A stretch of 64,000 nucleotides of DNA from assembly GCF_000383595.1 (NCBI RefSeq), contig NZ_KB911581.1, positions 1,178,001 to 1,242,000 of the forward strand, given 5' to 3'. Position 1 is the stretch's first letter; each line of letters opens with the position of its first letter. This stretch comes from Streptomyces bottropensis ATCC 25435. Its GTDB lineage: Bacteria > Actinomycetota > Actinomycetes > Streptomycetales > Streptomycetaceae. Shown here piece after piece: positions 18,401-27,423 of this stretch. The notes beneath the pieces are model-generated. The model searched no databases. It was not told where the DNA came from and saw only the letters and a program-made list of their open reading frames with translations. The position numbers and the translations under genes were made by a program.

Positions 18401-18960
18401 GGCCAGGTGAGGTTGATGTCGTGACCGTCGACAGTGAGGGTGACGAGAGTGCTCGCCTCGGCGGTGGTGGCTGCCGTGAGGCCTCTGAGCAGGGAGACCC
18501 GGTGCGCGGTGGACCGGGAGGCACGCTCCTTGTCGTCACGCGTCGGCTCGGAGCCGGCCGAGAACACCATCCTGGTGTTGGTGGCCTTCGGTTCCCAGCC
18601 CTTCCCCGTGCGGTGGAGGTCGTAGTCGATGGCCTTCCACTCACCCCCCACCTTGGCTCGGACGGGGGAGGAGTAGAGCTTCTTGGCCAGCTTGCCGTCG
18701 GGCCGCGCCCACGTCGTCGACCGCGCCGTGCGCAGCGCCGTGACCTCGACGGATTTCCCGGTCTTCGCGGCCCGCGCGAGCGCGGTGGCGTCGGAGACCG
18801 GTTTCGCCTTCCGGTCGCCGCTCGACCTGCCGTTCGGGCCTGGCTCGTCCAGGCCGAGGCCGATGAAAGTGATGCCGGTGGCAGCGAGCGCCGCGGTGAG
18901 TACGACGGCGGTGGTCCGTCCGCCGGGCACGCGACGCCCGTTGCGCTCCTTGCGCGTCAT
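15484..18960 (-). CDS. Large secreted FG-GAP/VCBS-repeat protein with DNRLRE-like domain
   Basis: A 1158-residue exported protein. The N-terminus is a signal sequence (TTAVVLTAALAATGITFIGL). An RHS-associated-like beta region spans about residues 60-290, and a long acidic Pro/Thr/Ser/Glu linker covers about 290-390. A DNRLRE-like module follows (ARVGFESDTWGTSRSYFNMY, TNWRNAP), then fibronectin-like stretches (SWRVRARDDAGSYSPFS). The C-terminal 300 residues hold FG-GAP-type repeats with calcium-loop DxxxDGxxD motifs: GDFTGDKLPDLM, GDATGDGRTDFF, DITGDGVTDMVY and DANGDGIPDIWT. It is presumably a surface or released adhesin or scaffold. It is divergent from the RHS toxin gene, a common arrangement in Streptomyces as I recall, so it may help carry or display the toxin. 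ATG 18960. Confidence 0.85.
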   Translation of the reverse strand: MTRKERNGRRVPGGRTTAVVLTAALAATGITFIGLGLDEPGPNGRSSGDRKAKPVSDATALARAAKTGKSVEVTALRTARSTTWARPDGKLAKKLYSSPVRAKVGGEWKAIDYDLHRTGKGWEPKATNTRMVFSAGSEPTRDDKERASRSTAHRVSLLRGLTAATTAEASTLVTLTVDGHDINLTWPGAVPAPIVDGSRALYPEIFPGADLVLTADDDGFAQLLVLKDRQAAADPRAKQLTYGITSADLSFRLNPITGVLAAEDADGEEVALSPTPLMWDSSGAPAVTDGSVGASAQPTDAESPDPDDSSTPTPGDDVSPTEEELVETDEQTDPDPEELPVGTDDPAPTPSDSPPPSAPAEPTPEPSQSGSAATLSLPGLDGPSPDSRGELVETDLSGANWLLTPDQDFLRDPATTYPVFVDPSVKKHIQAWTTAYSRHPNATFYNGKGFNKGGTHEARVGFESDTWGTSRSYFNMYFDKDLKGTKIVSAKLYMLETYSWSCSARSMSVHLTGKVSGRTNWRNAPKLHDGNKITSKSFAHGYKSGCRDAWEGFNVRTAAQKKADEGRDTITFGMRARDENSQYAWKKFMANGENPPVLELVYNRKPTAPTALDLGPDAKCTTTQPYVRMGSGSLTFTAKASDKDKNLEYLDFDLWPHGKWATTGDLLGKTGKVTVGKDKDSALRTTDEFSTSKLTNGTLYSWRVRARDDAGSYSPFSPAKTPCRFVLDTAAPKSPKVGSADFPNADTDENGFGSGADDSKWSTKKFGTAGTFTVRALNTDVIRYEYGFNSASYPFQLDRKAGTATTVSATLTNAKPPTAGPNVLYVRTVDAAGNVSQPSKYFFYVSPRDQADSPGDFTGDKLPDLMAVTEAGNLSLYPSQATNDLAKGSGDLDYSMAGAYRSNPDKDPNGDDLPPYVAAPSGHFKGALVTHNGDVYGGDGLQDLVVRVGGRLWVYPGDGYGAVNIDKRVEILLPEGAPSPASLTQIVSTGDATGDGRTDFFATAGDELWALTGYHGATIDQAIRLSGSAWTERDIVTVLDITGDGVTDMVYRTDEHAQLMLRKGKAASGGGTDLDSLSSGADSSGGTDLEYGSAGWSNANVPLLIGTPDANGDGIPDIWTVRSDGSVRFYAGGKTVLSGSGTEIIAPASYWKTRVAIG

Positions 18961-19424
18961 CGGGCGAGTTCCCCTTCCCCCCTAGGAACCGGCGCGGGAC
19001 AGGGCTCGGCCGGGCCAGCCGATGATGGCTCACGAGGGCGCTGCCGTCACGCTTCGCAAGCGGAGGGAGCCGAATGAGTCGAGTAACAGCGGGAAACGTA
19101 AGGAGTGTTGTGCGCGGCCGTCGGCAACTGCTGCGGTGGCGAACCCTCTTGGGGCAAAGTGCTGCAGAACGGCCGCTAACTGCCCTGAATTCATGGGTAT
19201 TTGCGGCAAGTCCTGATGAACTGCGCGGTTGATCGCGGACGAGTTACTGCTTCCGGTAAAGCATAGGTAAATGCGGAATAAACGTCACTGACCGTTACCT
19301 TGCATTACGCGCCGTGGCGATCATCACATCCCCTCGGTCGATCTAGCGGAACTCCACAGAGCCGACACAGAATCTGCCCATCTGATACGCCATCACGCGT
19401 GGTCCATTCCCGGCCCCGCCTCGA
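18961..19424. promoter_or_regulatory. Divergent promoter region between the FG-GAP and RHS genes
   Basis: A 464-base noncoding interval of lower GC than its neighbours, especially 19190-19330. It contains repeated GGTAA and TTACC words, including CTTCCGGTAAAGCATAGGTA near 19250. It must hold the promoters of both large genes. I cannot assign -35/-10 pairs with confidence, and no plausible protein is encoded. Confidence 0.5.
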
Positions 19425-22400
19425 ATGGTCCGGGGGGACCTCGCCGTGTTCGGTCGCTTTTCGCCTGTCCGTTCGCGTCGGCTGCGCCGGGTTCGCGCAG
19501 CCGTCGTGCCCACTCTCGGGGCGGCGCTGCTCGTGGGTCTGCTGCCCGCGCAGTCGTTCGCGCTGCCGCCCGACCCGGCCGCGGCCGAGAAGGGCCGCGA
19601 GACCGTCAAGCTGGAGCCCCTCGACGAGGACGAGACCGTCGCCGGAGCGGTCGCCGAACCCGACCTTGAGACGCTGAAGGTCGACGTCCCTCCGGACCGG
19701 CAGCAGGCCCCGACGGGCACGGTCACCGCACCGGCGCCTGGCACGGGCTCGGTCACCTTCGGCTCGGCCGCGAGCGCGACGCCCGCATCGGCCGGTACGG
19801 CCGCGACCGCCCGAACAGTCGCCCTGACCCCCGTCGACAACCTCCCCGTCAGCCTCGGCCAGGCCCCGGACCAGTCGGCACCCACCGGCACCTGGCAGGT
19901 CCAGGTCTACGACCGCGCGGCCGCCGTGTCCCAGGGCGTCGACGGCACCGTCGTGAAGGTCCAGGCTCCCGCGACCGGCTCCGTGCCGATCTCGGTCAAG
20001 CTCGACTACGCGAAGTTCAAGAATCTCTACGGCGCCGACTGGGGGTCTCGCCTGCGCTTCGTCCAGTTCCCCGAGTGCTACCTGACCACGCCCGATGACG
20101 AGGCCTGCCAGGAGTACGAGGAGCTGGAGACCACCAACGACGTCCAGACCCAGTCGATCACCGCCACGGTCGACACGGCGGCGGACGGAACGGTCACCCC
20201 GGCTTCGGCGAAGAAGACGTCGACCGACGGACCGTCGGTCGCGCAGGCGTCCTACCGCACGTCGGCCACCGGAGTCACGTCGGCCACCGGGGTCACTCCG
20301 GTCGCCGCGACCGGCGACGCCGCCGTCGTCGGGGCGGTCGACTCCGGCGGCGGCGCCGGCGGCACGTTCAAGGCCACCCCGCTTGCCTCCAGCGGCAAGT
20401 GGTCGGCCGGCGGTTCGTCCGGCGCGTTCACCTGGTCGTACCCGCTGACGGTCCCGGCGGCCCCCGCAGGCCCGGCCCCGAACGTCGAGTTCAGCTACAA
20501 CTCCCAGACCGTGGACGGCCGTACAGCCGTCGCCTCTCCCCAGTCCTCCTGGATCGGCGAGGGCTGGGACTACGACGCCGGTCACATCGAGCGCCGATAC
20601 CGCGCCTGCCAGGACGACCGCAAGAAGATGAGGTCCGGCACCGCCAACAACACGGCCAAGAAGGACAAGACGTCCGACCTGTGCTGGGTGTCGCACAACG
20701 CGGTGATGTCCCTGGGCGGCAGGACGACGGAACTGGTGCGGGACGCCGCCTCCGGCAGCGACCCCGAGAAGGACACGGAGATCTACCGGCCCCAGAGCGA
20801 CGACGGCACCCGCGTCGAGCACCGCGTCGGCGGCACCAACGGCGACAACAACGGCGAGTACTGGATCGTCACGACCACGGACGGCACGAAGTACTACTAC
20901 GGGCTCAACCAGGTCGGCGGCGGTCACGCCGACACCGACTCCGTCTCCACCGTCCCCGTCTTCGGCAACCACCCCGGCGAGCCCTGCCACGCCACGGCCT
21001 TCGCCGACTCCCGCTGCGGCTCCGGCAAGAAGCAGGCCTGGCGCTGGGGCCTGGACAAGGTCGTCGACGTGCACGGCAACACCCTGGTCGTCACCTGGAA
21101 GCAGGAGACGAACCACTACGCGGTGAAGAAGAAGTTCAAGTCCCCCGAGCAGTACGACCGCTTCGCCTACCCGAAGACCATCGAGTACGGCATGCGCGCG
21201 GACCTGACCAAGCCGTCCGCGACCGTCGAGTTCGGTGTGGCGCAGCGCTGCCTGAAGTCGGCGACGGCCTGCGACGCGGCGAACTTCGCCAAGACCTCCG
21301 ACCCGGGCGCGTACCGCCCCTGGTGGGACACCCCCGGCAACCTCAACTGCAAGGCGACGTCGAAGCTCTGCCCGGCCTTCCCCTCCTTCTGGACCCAGAT
21401 GCGTCTGGACTCGGTCACGACGAAGGCGGCCCGAGCCGGCCAGACCGGCCTCGGCAAGGTGGACACGTACGAACTCCACCAGTCCTTCCCCGAAGACTGG
21501 TACTACACGTCCCCCGGCCTCTGGCTGAACTCGATCACCCGTCGCGGCTTCGCCCCGGGCGACACCACCGGCACGCTCCAGCACAAGGACGGCGTCAGCT
21601 TCGGCGAGTACACGGTCGGCTCCTCCTCGGAACTGAAGGGGCGCCTGAGGGACCGCCAGCTCCCCAACCTGGTGTCGAGCGGCCCGAAGGACCAGCGTCC
21701 GCCCTTCACCCGCCCCCGCATCGGCACGGTGGCCACCGAGCACGGCGGTGACATCGAGATCGAGTACAAGGGCGGCTGCGCGAGCGAGCCGTCCGAGGAC
21801 AAGGGCAGGGACAACGCCACCTGCTACCCGGTCCGCTGGTCGCCGGACGGCGACGAGAAGAAGCCCGCGAAGTCCTGGTTCAACAAGTACGTCGTGCACT
21901 CCGTGACCGAGAACGACAAGGTCACCTCGCGGGGCAAGCTGATCTACACCCAGTACGACTACTCGGAACCCGCCTGGGCGAAGTCCGACGACGAGTTCAC
22001 CCGGCCGTCCCTGCGCACGCACAGCGTCTGGCGCGGATACCGCCAGGTGGCGGTCACCAAGGGCAGCAGGACCACCACCTCCGCGGGAGTGCCGCAGGCG
22101 CAGTCGTATTCGGAGACGCGCTACTTCCAGGGCGTCGGCGGCGAGGTCAAGGACTCCACGGGCAAGTACACGCTTCTCACCGACGACGAACCGCAGTACG
22201 CGGGCATGGTGGCGGAGAGTCTCACCTACCTCGACTCGGACAAGGGCACGCCGAAGAAGCGCACCCTCACCTACCCGTGGTCGAAGCAGACCGCGTCCCG
22301 GTTCCGTGAGGCCGAGGACGGCGCGGACATGGATCCGCTCCTGGCCCATCGCAGTGGTGTGAAGCGTACGGACGAGATCCAGAAGGTCGGTGACAGCTGG

Positions 22401-25400
22401 CGGGCCGTCCGGACCCTGACGACCGTCGACGACACCTACGGCATCCCGGTCCAGGTCGAGACGGCGGTGGTCGAGCCGGACGGTTCCGGAGAAGCCCTCT
22501 CCGATCAGATCTGCACCAGGACGTCGTACGTGCACAACACGTCGGCCTGGCTCATCGGCCTGCCCAAGCAGCAGCGCACCACAGGCACCACCTGCGCGGC
22601 CCACGACATCGCCGACCCGGCCACGAAGCTGATCAGCGCGAGCCGGACCACCTACGACAACCAGTCCTACGGCGACGCCCCGACGAAGGGGCTGGTCACG
22701 GCCTCTGCCGGCGTGGACGGTGCCGGGACCTCGTACTCGGTCGTCACGAGGACGACGTACGACCCGCTGGGCCGGGTCCGTACCGTCGCCAAGCCGGGCG
22801 CCGGTACGACGGAGATGCAGTACACCCCGGGCGACGCGGGTGGTCCCGTCACCTCGGTGAAGGCGATCAACGCCAAGGGCCACGCGGTCACCACGACCTT
22901 CGACCCGGGCCGCAGCCTCGCGCTGACGGTCACGGACGCCAACGGCCGGGTCATCCGCAGCGAGTACGACGCCCTCGGCCGCTTCGTGAAGGGCTGGTCG
23001 CCGTCCCGCTCCTCGGGCTCCAAGTCACCGAACGTCGAGATCGAGTACCAGTCGGCGATCGCCACCTCGAAGGAGTCCCGTCCTGCCGCCGTCACCACCA
23101 AGTCACTGAAGGACGACGGAACTTACAGCCGCCAGGTGACGATCTACGACGGCCTGATGCGCCAGGTCCAGACCCAGTCGCAGGCACACGGCCCCGGCCG
23201 CGTCGTCACGGACACCACCTACAACGACCACGGCCTGGCCGACGAGCAGACCAGCGTCTACCTCGCGAAGAACGAGCCGGCCGCCGAACTCTTCTCGCCC
23301 AGGTCGAAGTCGCTCGTCCCGAGCCGGATCAAGCACCTCTACGACGGTCTGGAAAGGCCGGTCAGTCAGTCGACGTTCCACGACGAGAAGAAGGTGTACA
23401 CGGCCAGGTCGGAGTACGGCGACACCTTCACCTCGGTGGACCCGGCCGGCTCGACGTCGCCGCGCGTCCGGACCGTCACGGACGCGCTCGGCCGCGTCAC
23501 CTCGGTCGTCCACCACAAGGACGACAGCACGAGCGCCGGACGCACGACCACCTACGGGTACGACGACCGGGGCCTGCGCACCAGCGTCACCGACCCCGCC
23601 GGCAACGAGTGGACGTACACGTACGACGCCCGGGGCCGGGTCACCTCCACCACCGACCCGGACGTCGGCACGACCGACACCTGGTACGACGAGGCCGACC
23701 GGCCGTACAAGGTCACGGACGCGGAGAAGCGGACGACGTACACGGAGTACGACGAGCTGGGCAGGGTCAAGTTCGTCCGTGAGGGCTCGCAGACCGGCAA
23801 CCCGGTCAAGTCGTTCACGTACGACTCCCTGTCGGGCGGTCTCGGCCAGCCGGTCGCCTCCACCAGGCACACCCTGAACGGCGACTACATCAGCCGCGTC
23901 ACGGGCTATGACACGGAGTACCGTCCCACGGGTACGGAGACCGTGATCCCCGCGAACACCATGACGACGGGTGTCTCGGGCACGTACGCGTACAAGTACA
24001 CGTACACGCAGACCGGAAAGCCGCAGACGGTCACGCTGCCCTCGGTGGGCGGTCTGGCCCAGGAGAAGGTCGTCACCCGCTACAACAGCGACGGCCTCAC
24101 CGAGTCGACCTCGGGTCTCGCCTGGTACACGTCCGACGTCACCTACTCGCCGTACGGCGAACCCCTGCGGACGGTGTCCGGCTCCCAGCCGAACCGTGTG
24201 TGGACGACCAACTTCGTCGACCCCTACACCGGACGCCTCCAGCGCACGGTCGCGGACCGCGAGACCGCCGGTCCGCACCGCATCTCGGACAGCTCGTACT
24301 CGTACGACAAGTCCGGCGTCATCACGTCGAACGCCCGTCAGCTGTCGGACGCTTCGGGCGACACCTGGGACATGCAGTGCTTCACGTACGACGTGATGGG
24401 CGAGCTGGCCAACGCCTGGACGTCGAACATCACTCCCGCGGGCAACGGCACGGGTTGCAAGTCGGCGAACGGTACGACGTGGGGCCCGCGCACGGACTAC
24501 GCGGCCTCGTCGGGCCCGGTCGCCGACGCGCCGGACACGGCGACGGACGCCTCCGCGCCGGACGCCTCGCTGAAGTCGACCCTGGCGGCCACGGCCCCGG
24601 CTGCCGCGACGGTCTCCACGGGCACCACCGCCTACCACCAGTCCTTCACCTTCGACTGGCTGGGCAACCGGGCCACCCTGACCGAGGCCGACCCGGCGGA
24701 CGCGACCAAGAACGTCACCTACACGTACGGCTACAACGCCTCCAAGCAGCCGCACACGATGACGTCGATCGCGTCCAGCCCGGCGGGGCAGGGCAGCACG
24801 TACACGTACGACGCGGTGGGCAACACGAAACTCCGTGACCTGCCGGCCGGGGCCCAGGACCTGAAGTGGACCCTGGAGAACAAGCTCGACACGATCACGG
24901 TCGGCAGCAAGAAGACGACGTACGTCTACGACGCCACCGGCAACCGCCTGCTGGAGAACTCCCCCTCCGGTACGACGCTGTACCTGGGCGAGACGGAGGT
25001 GACGACGAGCAGCGCGGGCGCGATCACCCGCGCCTCCCGGTCCTACGCCCAGCCCGGCGCCCCGGTGGTGACCCGCACCACGACCAGCGGCGCGACGACG
25101 GGGCACCAGCTCTCGGCCCTCCTCGCGGACCACCTGGGCACGGCGAACACGGCGGTCGGCCTGGCGAGCGGCCAGGCGGTCACCCGCCGAGCCGCCAAGC
25201 CGTACGGCGAACTCCGCGGCCCGAAGCCGGCGTCGTGGCCCAACAAGCGCGGCTACATCGGCGTCGGCATCGAGGACACCACCACCGGCCTGACCCACAT
25301 CGGCGCCCGCGAGTACGACCAGAACTCGGGCCGCTTCATCTCGGCGGACCCGATCATCGACATCGCGGACCCGCTGCAGATGAACGGGTACGCGTACTCC

Positions 25401-26726
25401 AACAACGGCCCGGTCTCGAACTCCGACCCCACGGGGCTGTGCCTGAGCTGTGGCGAGGGATATCCGATCGGCGGCACGGGCTCCAACGGAACCGAGAAGC
25501 GTTATGTGAGTGCTTCTCAGGGTGCTTCTCAGGGAGGGGGCGGGGTCGGTGTGCCGGGCTCATCCGGCGCCGGCTACACCGGACAACTTCCCAAGGCTGC
25601 GCACGGCGATGCGAATCAGATAGTACGCATCGAGAAAGATTGGTATTTGACTATCTATCCGGGCATCTACCTGCCGGTCGGACACAAGGACATCGATCGA
25701 ATAGCGCGGGAGATCCGTCAGCAGATGACGGAGGCGTGCAGTGGCTTCGACTATTACTGCAATGCGCCGCAGGAGGATGGAACCGATCCCGGATCGTGGT
25801 CCCGTACGGTCCAAAAAATATATGCCTGCCCCAAGAGCTGTGATGGTGGAAAGCTGTGGCTTAATCCCGGCGACATGGGAGCCGCTGCGGCGGCTAGCGA
25901 TTTGGCTGGTCTGGGTGCCGGCGCTGGCGCGAGAGGCATGGGTGGGGCCGTTTCCGGTAGGGCTAGGGTTTTCTCGGGCTGTAATAAATGCTTCCTGGCC
26001 GGAACAGACGTCCTCATGGCTGACGGCACCACCAAGGACATCGAGGACATCGAACTCGGCGACAAGGTTCATGCCACGGACCCGGAGACCGGCGAGACAG
26101 GGGCGCGTGAAGTCACCCGCCTCATCGTCACGGAGGACGACAAACACTTCAACGAACTCTCCATCGCCACGGAAGACGGCGTCGAACAGCTCACCGCGAC
26201 CTACGAGCACCCCTTCTGGTCGCCGTCAGAGGACGACTGGATCGAAGCCGGCGACCTAGAGCCGGGCATGACCCTGCTCACTGACGAAGGCGACACGGTC
26301 ATCGTCACCGGCAACCGTGCCTACACACAGCACGCCCGGACGTACAACCTCACCGTCGCCGACCTGCACACGTTCTATGTGTTGGCGGGCAACACGCCGG
26401 TGCTGGTCCACAACAGCCGGTGTCCGATGGCAAGCATGGCCGGGCCCCAGGGCGTCACTCTCTGGCTCCCCCAGGGCCGCAAGGCCGTGGCGACAGCCAA
26501 CAACCTGAAGGGGTGGTTCTATGACATCAAGCCAGCCGAAGCCGCGGCTGTCGGATACCACAAGAGCGTCAGATACGTGCGTGTCATGGATCCGGTGACC
26601 AACGGGCCGCATCCACTCCCCAACGGCTATGTGAGCTATCTCAACGAAGGAGGCCAAATCATCAATCCAGTTACCGGAAAGACCGTGGTCAAGTCAGACC
26701 CCTTCTGGCATATTCCGATCCCATGA
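19425..26726 (+). CDS. RHS-repeat polymorphic toxin with Hint autoprocessing domain and C-terminal toxin tip
   Basis: A 2433-residue secreted protein. An N-terminal signal (RAAVVPTLGAALLVGLLPAQ) leads to a long region of YD repeats, for example TYTYDARGRVTSTTD and TYTEYDELGRVKFV. The RHS core is at about residues 1940-2005 (GYIGVGIEDT, GAREYDQNSGRFISADPI, DPTG). After a 180-residue lower-GC linker comes a Hint/intein-like domain at 2189-2330. It starts with Cys (CFLAGTDVLMADGTTKDIED), has TYEHPFWSP and DLHTFYVL, and ends in VLVHN followed by Ser. The last ~103 residues are the toxin tip (from SRCPMASMAG to DPFWHIPIP); its family is not recognised. The RHS shell should enclose the tip, and Hint cleavage should free it. 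The start is ATG 19425, with a possible GTG at 19446. It overlaps the immunity gene by four bases. Confidence 0.9.
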   Translation: MVRGDLAVFGRFSPVRSRRLRRVRAAVVPTLGAALLVGLLPAQSFALPPDPAAAEKGRETVKLEPLDEDETVAGAVAEPDLETLKVDVPPDRQQAPTGTVTAPAPGTGSVTFGSAASATPASAGTAATARTVALTPVDNLPVSLGQAPDQSAPTGTWQVQVYDRAAAVSQGVDGTVVKVQAPATGSVPISVKLDYAKFKNLYGADWGSRLRFVQFPECYLTTPDDEACQEYEELETTNDVQTQSITATVDTAADGTVTPASAKKTSTDGPSVAQASYRTSATGVTSATGVTPVAATGDAAVVGAVDSGGGAGGTFKATPLASSGKWSAGGSSGAFTWSYPLTVPAAPAGPAPNVEFSYNSQTVDGRTAVASPQSSWIGEGWDYDAGHIERRYRACQDDRKKMRSGTANNTAKKDKTSDLCWVSHNAVMSLGGRTTELVRDAASGSDPEKDTEIYRPQSDDGTRVEHRVGGTNGDNNGEYWIVTTTDGTKYYYGLNQVGGGHADTDSVSTVPVFGNHPGEPCHATAFADSRCGSGKKQAWRWGLDKVVDVHGNTLVVTWKQETNHYAVKKKFKSPEQYDRFAYPKTIEYGMRADLTKPSATVEFGVAQRCLKSATACDAANFAKTSDPGAYRPWWDTPGNLNCKATSKLCPAFPSFWTQMRLDSVTTKAARAGQTGLGKVDTYELHQSFPEDWYYTSPGLWLNSITRRGFAPGDTTGTLQHKDGVSFGEYTVGSSSELKGRLRDRQLPNLVSSGPKDQRPPFTRPRIGTVATEHGGDIEIEYKGGCASEPSEDKGRDNATCYPVRWSPDGDEKKPAKSWFNKYVVHSVTENDKVTSRGKLIYTQYDYSEPAWAKSDDEFTRPSLRTHSVWRGYRQVAVTKGSRTTTSAGVPQAQSYSETRYFQGVGGEVKDSTGKYTLLTDDEPQYAGMVAESLTYLDSDKGTPKKRTLTYPWSKQTASRFREAEDGADMDPLLAHRSGVKRTDEIQKVGDSWRAVRTLTTVDDTYGIPVQVETAVVEPDGSGEALSDQICTRTSYVHNTSAWLIGLPKQQRTTGTTCAAHDIADPATKLISASRTTYDNQSYGDAPTKGLVTASAGVDGAGTSYSVVTRTTYDPLGRVRTVAKPGAGTTEMQYTPGDAGGPVTSVKAINAKGHAVTTTFDPGRSLALTVTDANGRVIRSEYDALGRFVKGWSPSRSSGSKSPNVEIEYQSAIATSKESRPAAVTTKSLKDDGTYSRQVTIYDGLMRQVQTQSQAHGPGRVVTDTTYNDHGLADEQTSVYLAKNEPAAELFSPRSKSLVPSRIKHLYDGLERPVSQSTFHDEKKVYTARSEYGDTFTSVDPAGSTSPRVRTVTDALGRVTSVVHHKDDSTSAGRTTTYGYDDRGLRTSVTDPAGNEWTYTYDARGRVTSTTDPDVGTTDTWYDEADRPYKVTDAEKRTTYTEYDELGRVKFVREGSQTGNPVKSFTYDSLSGGLGQPVASTRHTLNGDYISRVTGYDTEYRPTGTETVIPANTMTTGVSGTYAYKYTYTQTGKPQTVTLPSVGGLAQEKVVTRYNSDGLTESTSGLAWYTSDVTYSPYGEPLRTVSGSQPNRVWTTNFVDPYTGRLQRTVADRETAGPHRISDSSYSYDKSGVITSNARQLSDASGDTWDMQCFTYDVMGELANAWTSNITPAGNGTGCKSANGTTWGPRTDYAASSGPVADAPDTATDASAPDASLKSTLAATAPAAATVSTGTTAYHQSFTFDWLGNRATLTEADPADATKNVTYTYGYNASKQPHTMTSIASSPAGQGSTYTYDAVGNTKLRDLPAGAQDLKWTLENKLDTITVGSKKTTYVYDATGNRLLENSPSGTTLYLGETEVTTSSAGAITRASRSYAQPGAPVVTRTTTSGATTGHQLSALLADHLGTANTAVGLASGQAVTRRAAKPYGELRGPKPASWPNKRGYIGVGIEDTTTGLTHIGAREYDQNSGRFISADPIIDIADPLQMNGYAYSNNGPVSNSDPTGLCLSCGEGYPIGGTGSNGTEKRYVSASQGASQGGGGVGVPGSSGAGYTGQLPKAAHGDANQIVRIEKDWYLTIYPGIYLPVGHKDIDRIAREIRQQMTEACSGFDYYCNAPQEDGTDPGSWSRTVQKIYACPKSCDGGKLWLNPGDMGAAAAASDLAGLGAGAGARGMGGAVSGRARVFSGCNKCFLAGTDVLMADGTTKDIEDIELGDKVHATDPETGETGAREVTRLIVTEDDKHFNELSIATEDGVEQLTATYEHPFWSPSEDDWIEAGDLEPGMTLLTDEGDTVIVTGNRAYTQHARTYNLTVADLHTFYVLAGNTPVLVHNSRCPMASMAGPQGVTLWLPQGRKAVATANNLKGWFYDIKPAEAAAVGYHKSVRYVRVMDPVTNGPHPLPNGYVSYLNEGGQIINPVTGKTVVKSDPFWHIPIP

Positions 26727-27238
26727 CCCTCATGGATTATTTCTTCACCTCCCAGGATTACCGTCCGGCCCCTGAGGTCGTCGACTGGGACCCCCTGAAG
26801 GAACAAGACGCCCTGCAGGATGCGCAACTTCTGGATTGCAGGGTGTGTCCGACTGCGAATCGTGCGGCGCTGCTCTTCGACATGCGCACAGCGTCGTACT
26901 ATCCAACGGGAAATTCCGCCCTTCTTGTGGTCCGCGGACTGCGATCGTTTCACTGGAGCGGAGAGCCTCAGCAGCAGAAACTAATGGCATTCTCCGTGAT
27001 GTCCAGTCGGCCTTCTCGGGTCGTTGATGGCGGTTTGCGACTGGAACTGCAGTTCTTCCCTGGCGGCGATCAGTCTGTCAGTGGAGATCATGCGGACTTC
27101 TACCTTCTGGAAGCCCACGGGATCCCTGAAGCGCCACCGATCTACCCAGGGCATGATCTCGATCAGGTTCGGCATGATCTGCCCTCGTGGAACTCCGACT
27201 GCACAGTGCTGCAATCGACCACTACGAGCGGCAAGTGA
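26723..27238 (+). CDS. Candidate immunity protein for the RHS toxin
   Basis: A 171-residue cytoplasmic protein whose ATG overlaps the toxin stop (ATGA, 26723-26726). This is the standard position and coupling for the immunity gene of a polymorphic toxin. It has no signal peptide or membrane helix. Distinctive segments are TANRAALLFDMRTASYYPTG, NSALLVVRGLRSFHWSG and GGLRLELQFFPGGD, suggesting an alpha/beta fold with a beta-rich centre. I do not recognise the family. Codon use is less GC-biased than in the flanking housekeeping genes, matching the toxin tip and suggesting they moved together. It is followed by a strong hairpin. The role is inferred from position. Confidence 0.75.
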   Translation: MTLMDYFFTSQDYRPAPEVVDWDPLKEQDALQDAQLLDCRVCPTANRAALLFDMRTASYYPTGNSALLVVRGLRSFHWSGEPQQQKLMAFSVMSSRPSRVVDGGLRLELQFFPGGDQSVSGDHADFYLLEAHGIPEAPPIYPGHDLDQVRHDLPSWNSDCTVLQSTTTSGK

Positions 27239-27254
27239 CACAGTGGTGACGCTG

Positions 27255-27292
27255 GAATCGGCTCGTCAAGGTTCTCCTTGGCGAGCCGGTTC
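27255..27292 (+). terminator. Terminator after the toxin-immunity pair
   Basis: A 17-base stem with a 4-base loop (left arm 27255-27271, right arm 27276-27292). The two departures from perfect complementarity would be G-U wobbles in RNA. It starts 16 bases after the immunity gene stop. Confidence 0.75.
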
Positions 27293-27423
27293 ACTTCAGG
27301 TCAACTGCGCCTTCTCCTTCTGCTGGGCCCAGTGGTTCACCCCACCCGGACCCCTGGATGTCACCGCGCCGGACCCCTGCCCCGACGAAGAGCAGAGATG
27401 AGGGACCGGCCCCCCCCGTCCCA

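Noticed and set aside
19305..22883. 1192-codon open frame on the minus strand across the RHS gene, with similar frames at 23103-25298 and 518-1831
   Set aside because: These lie antisense to well-supported genes. Their products are Arg/Gly/Val/Asp-biased with no domain, as expected from the high third-position GC of the true genes on the other strand.
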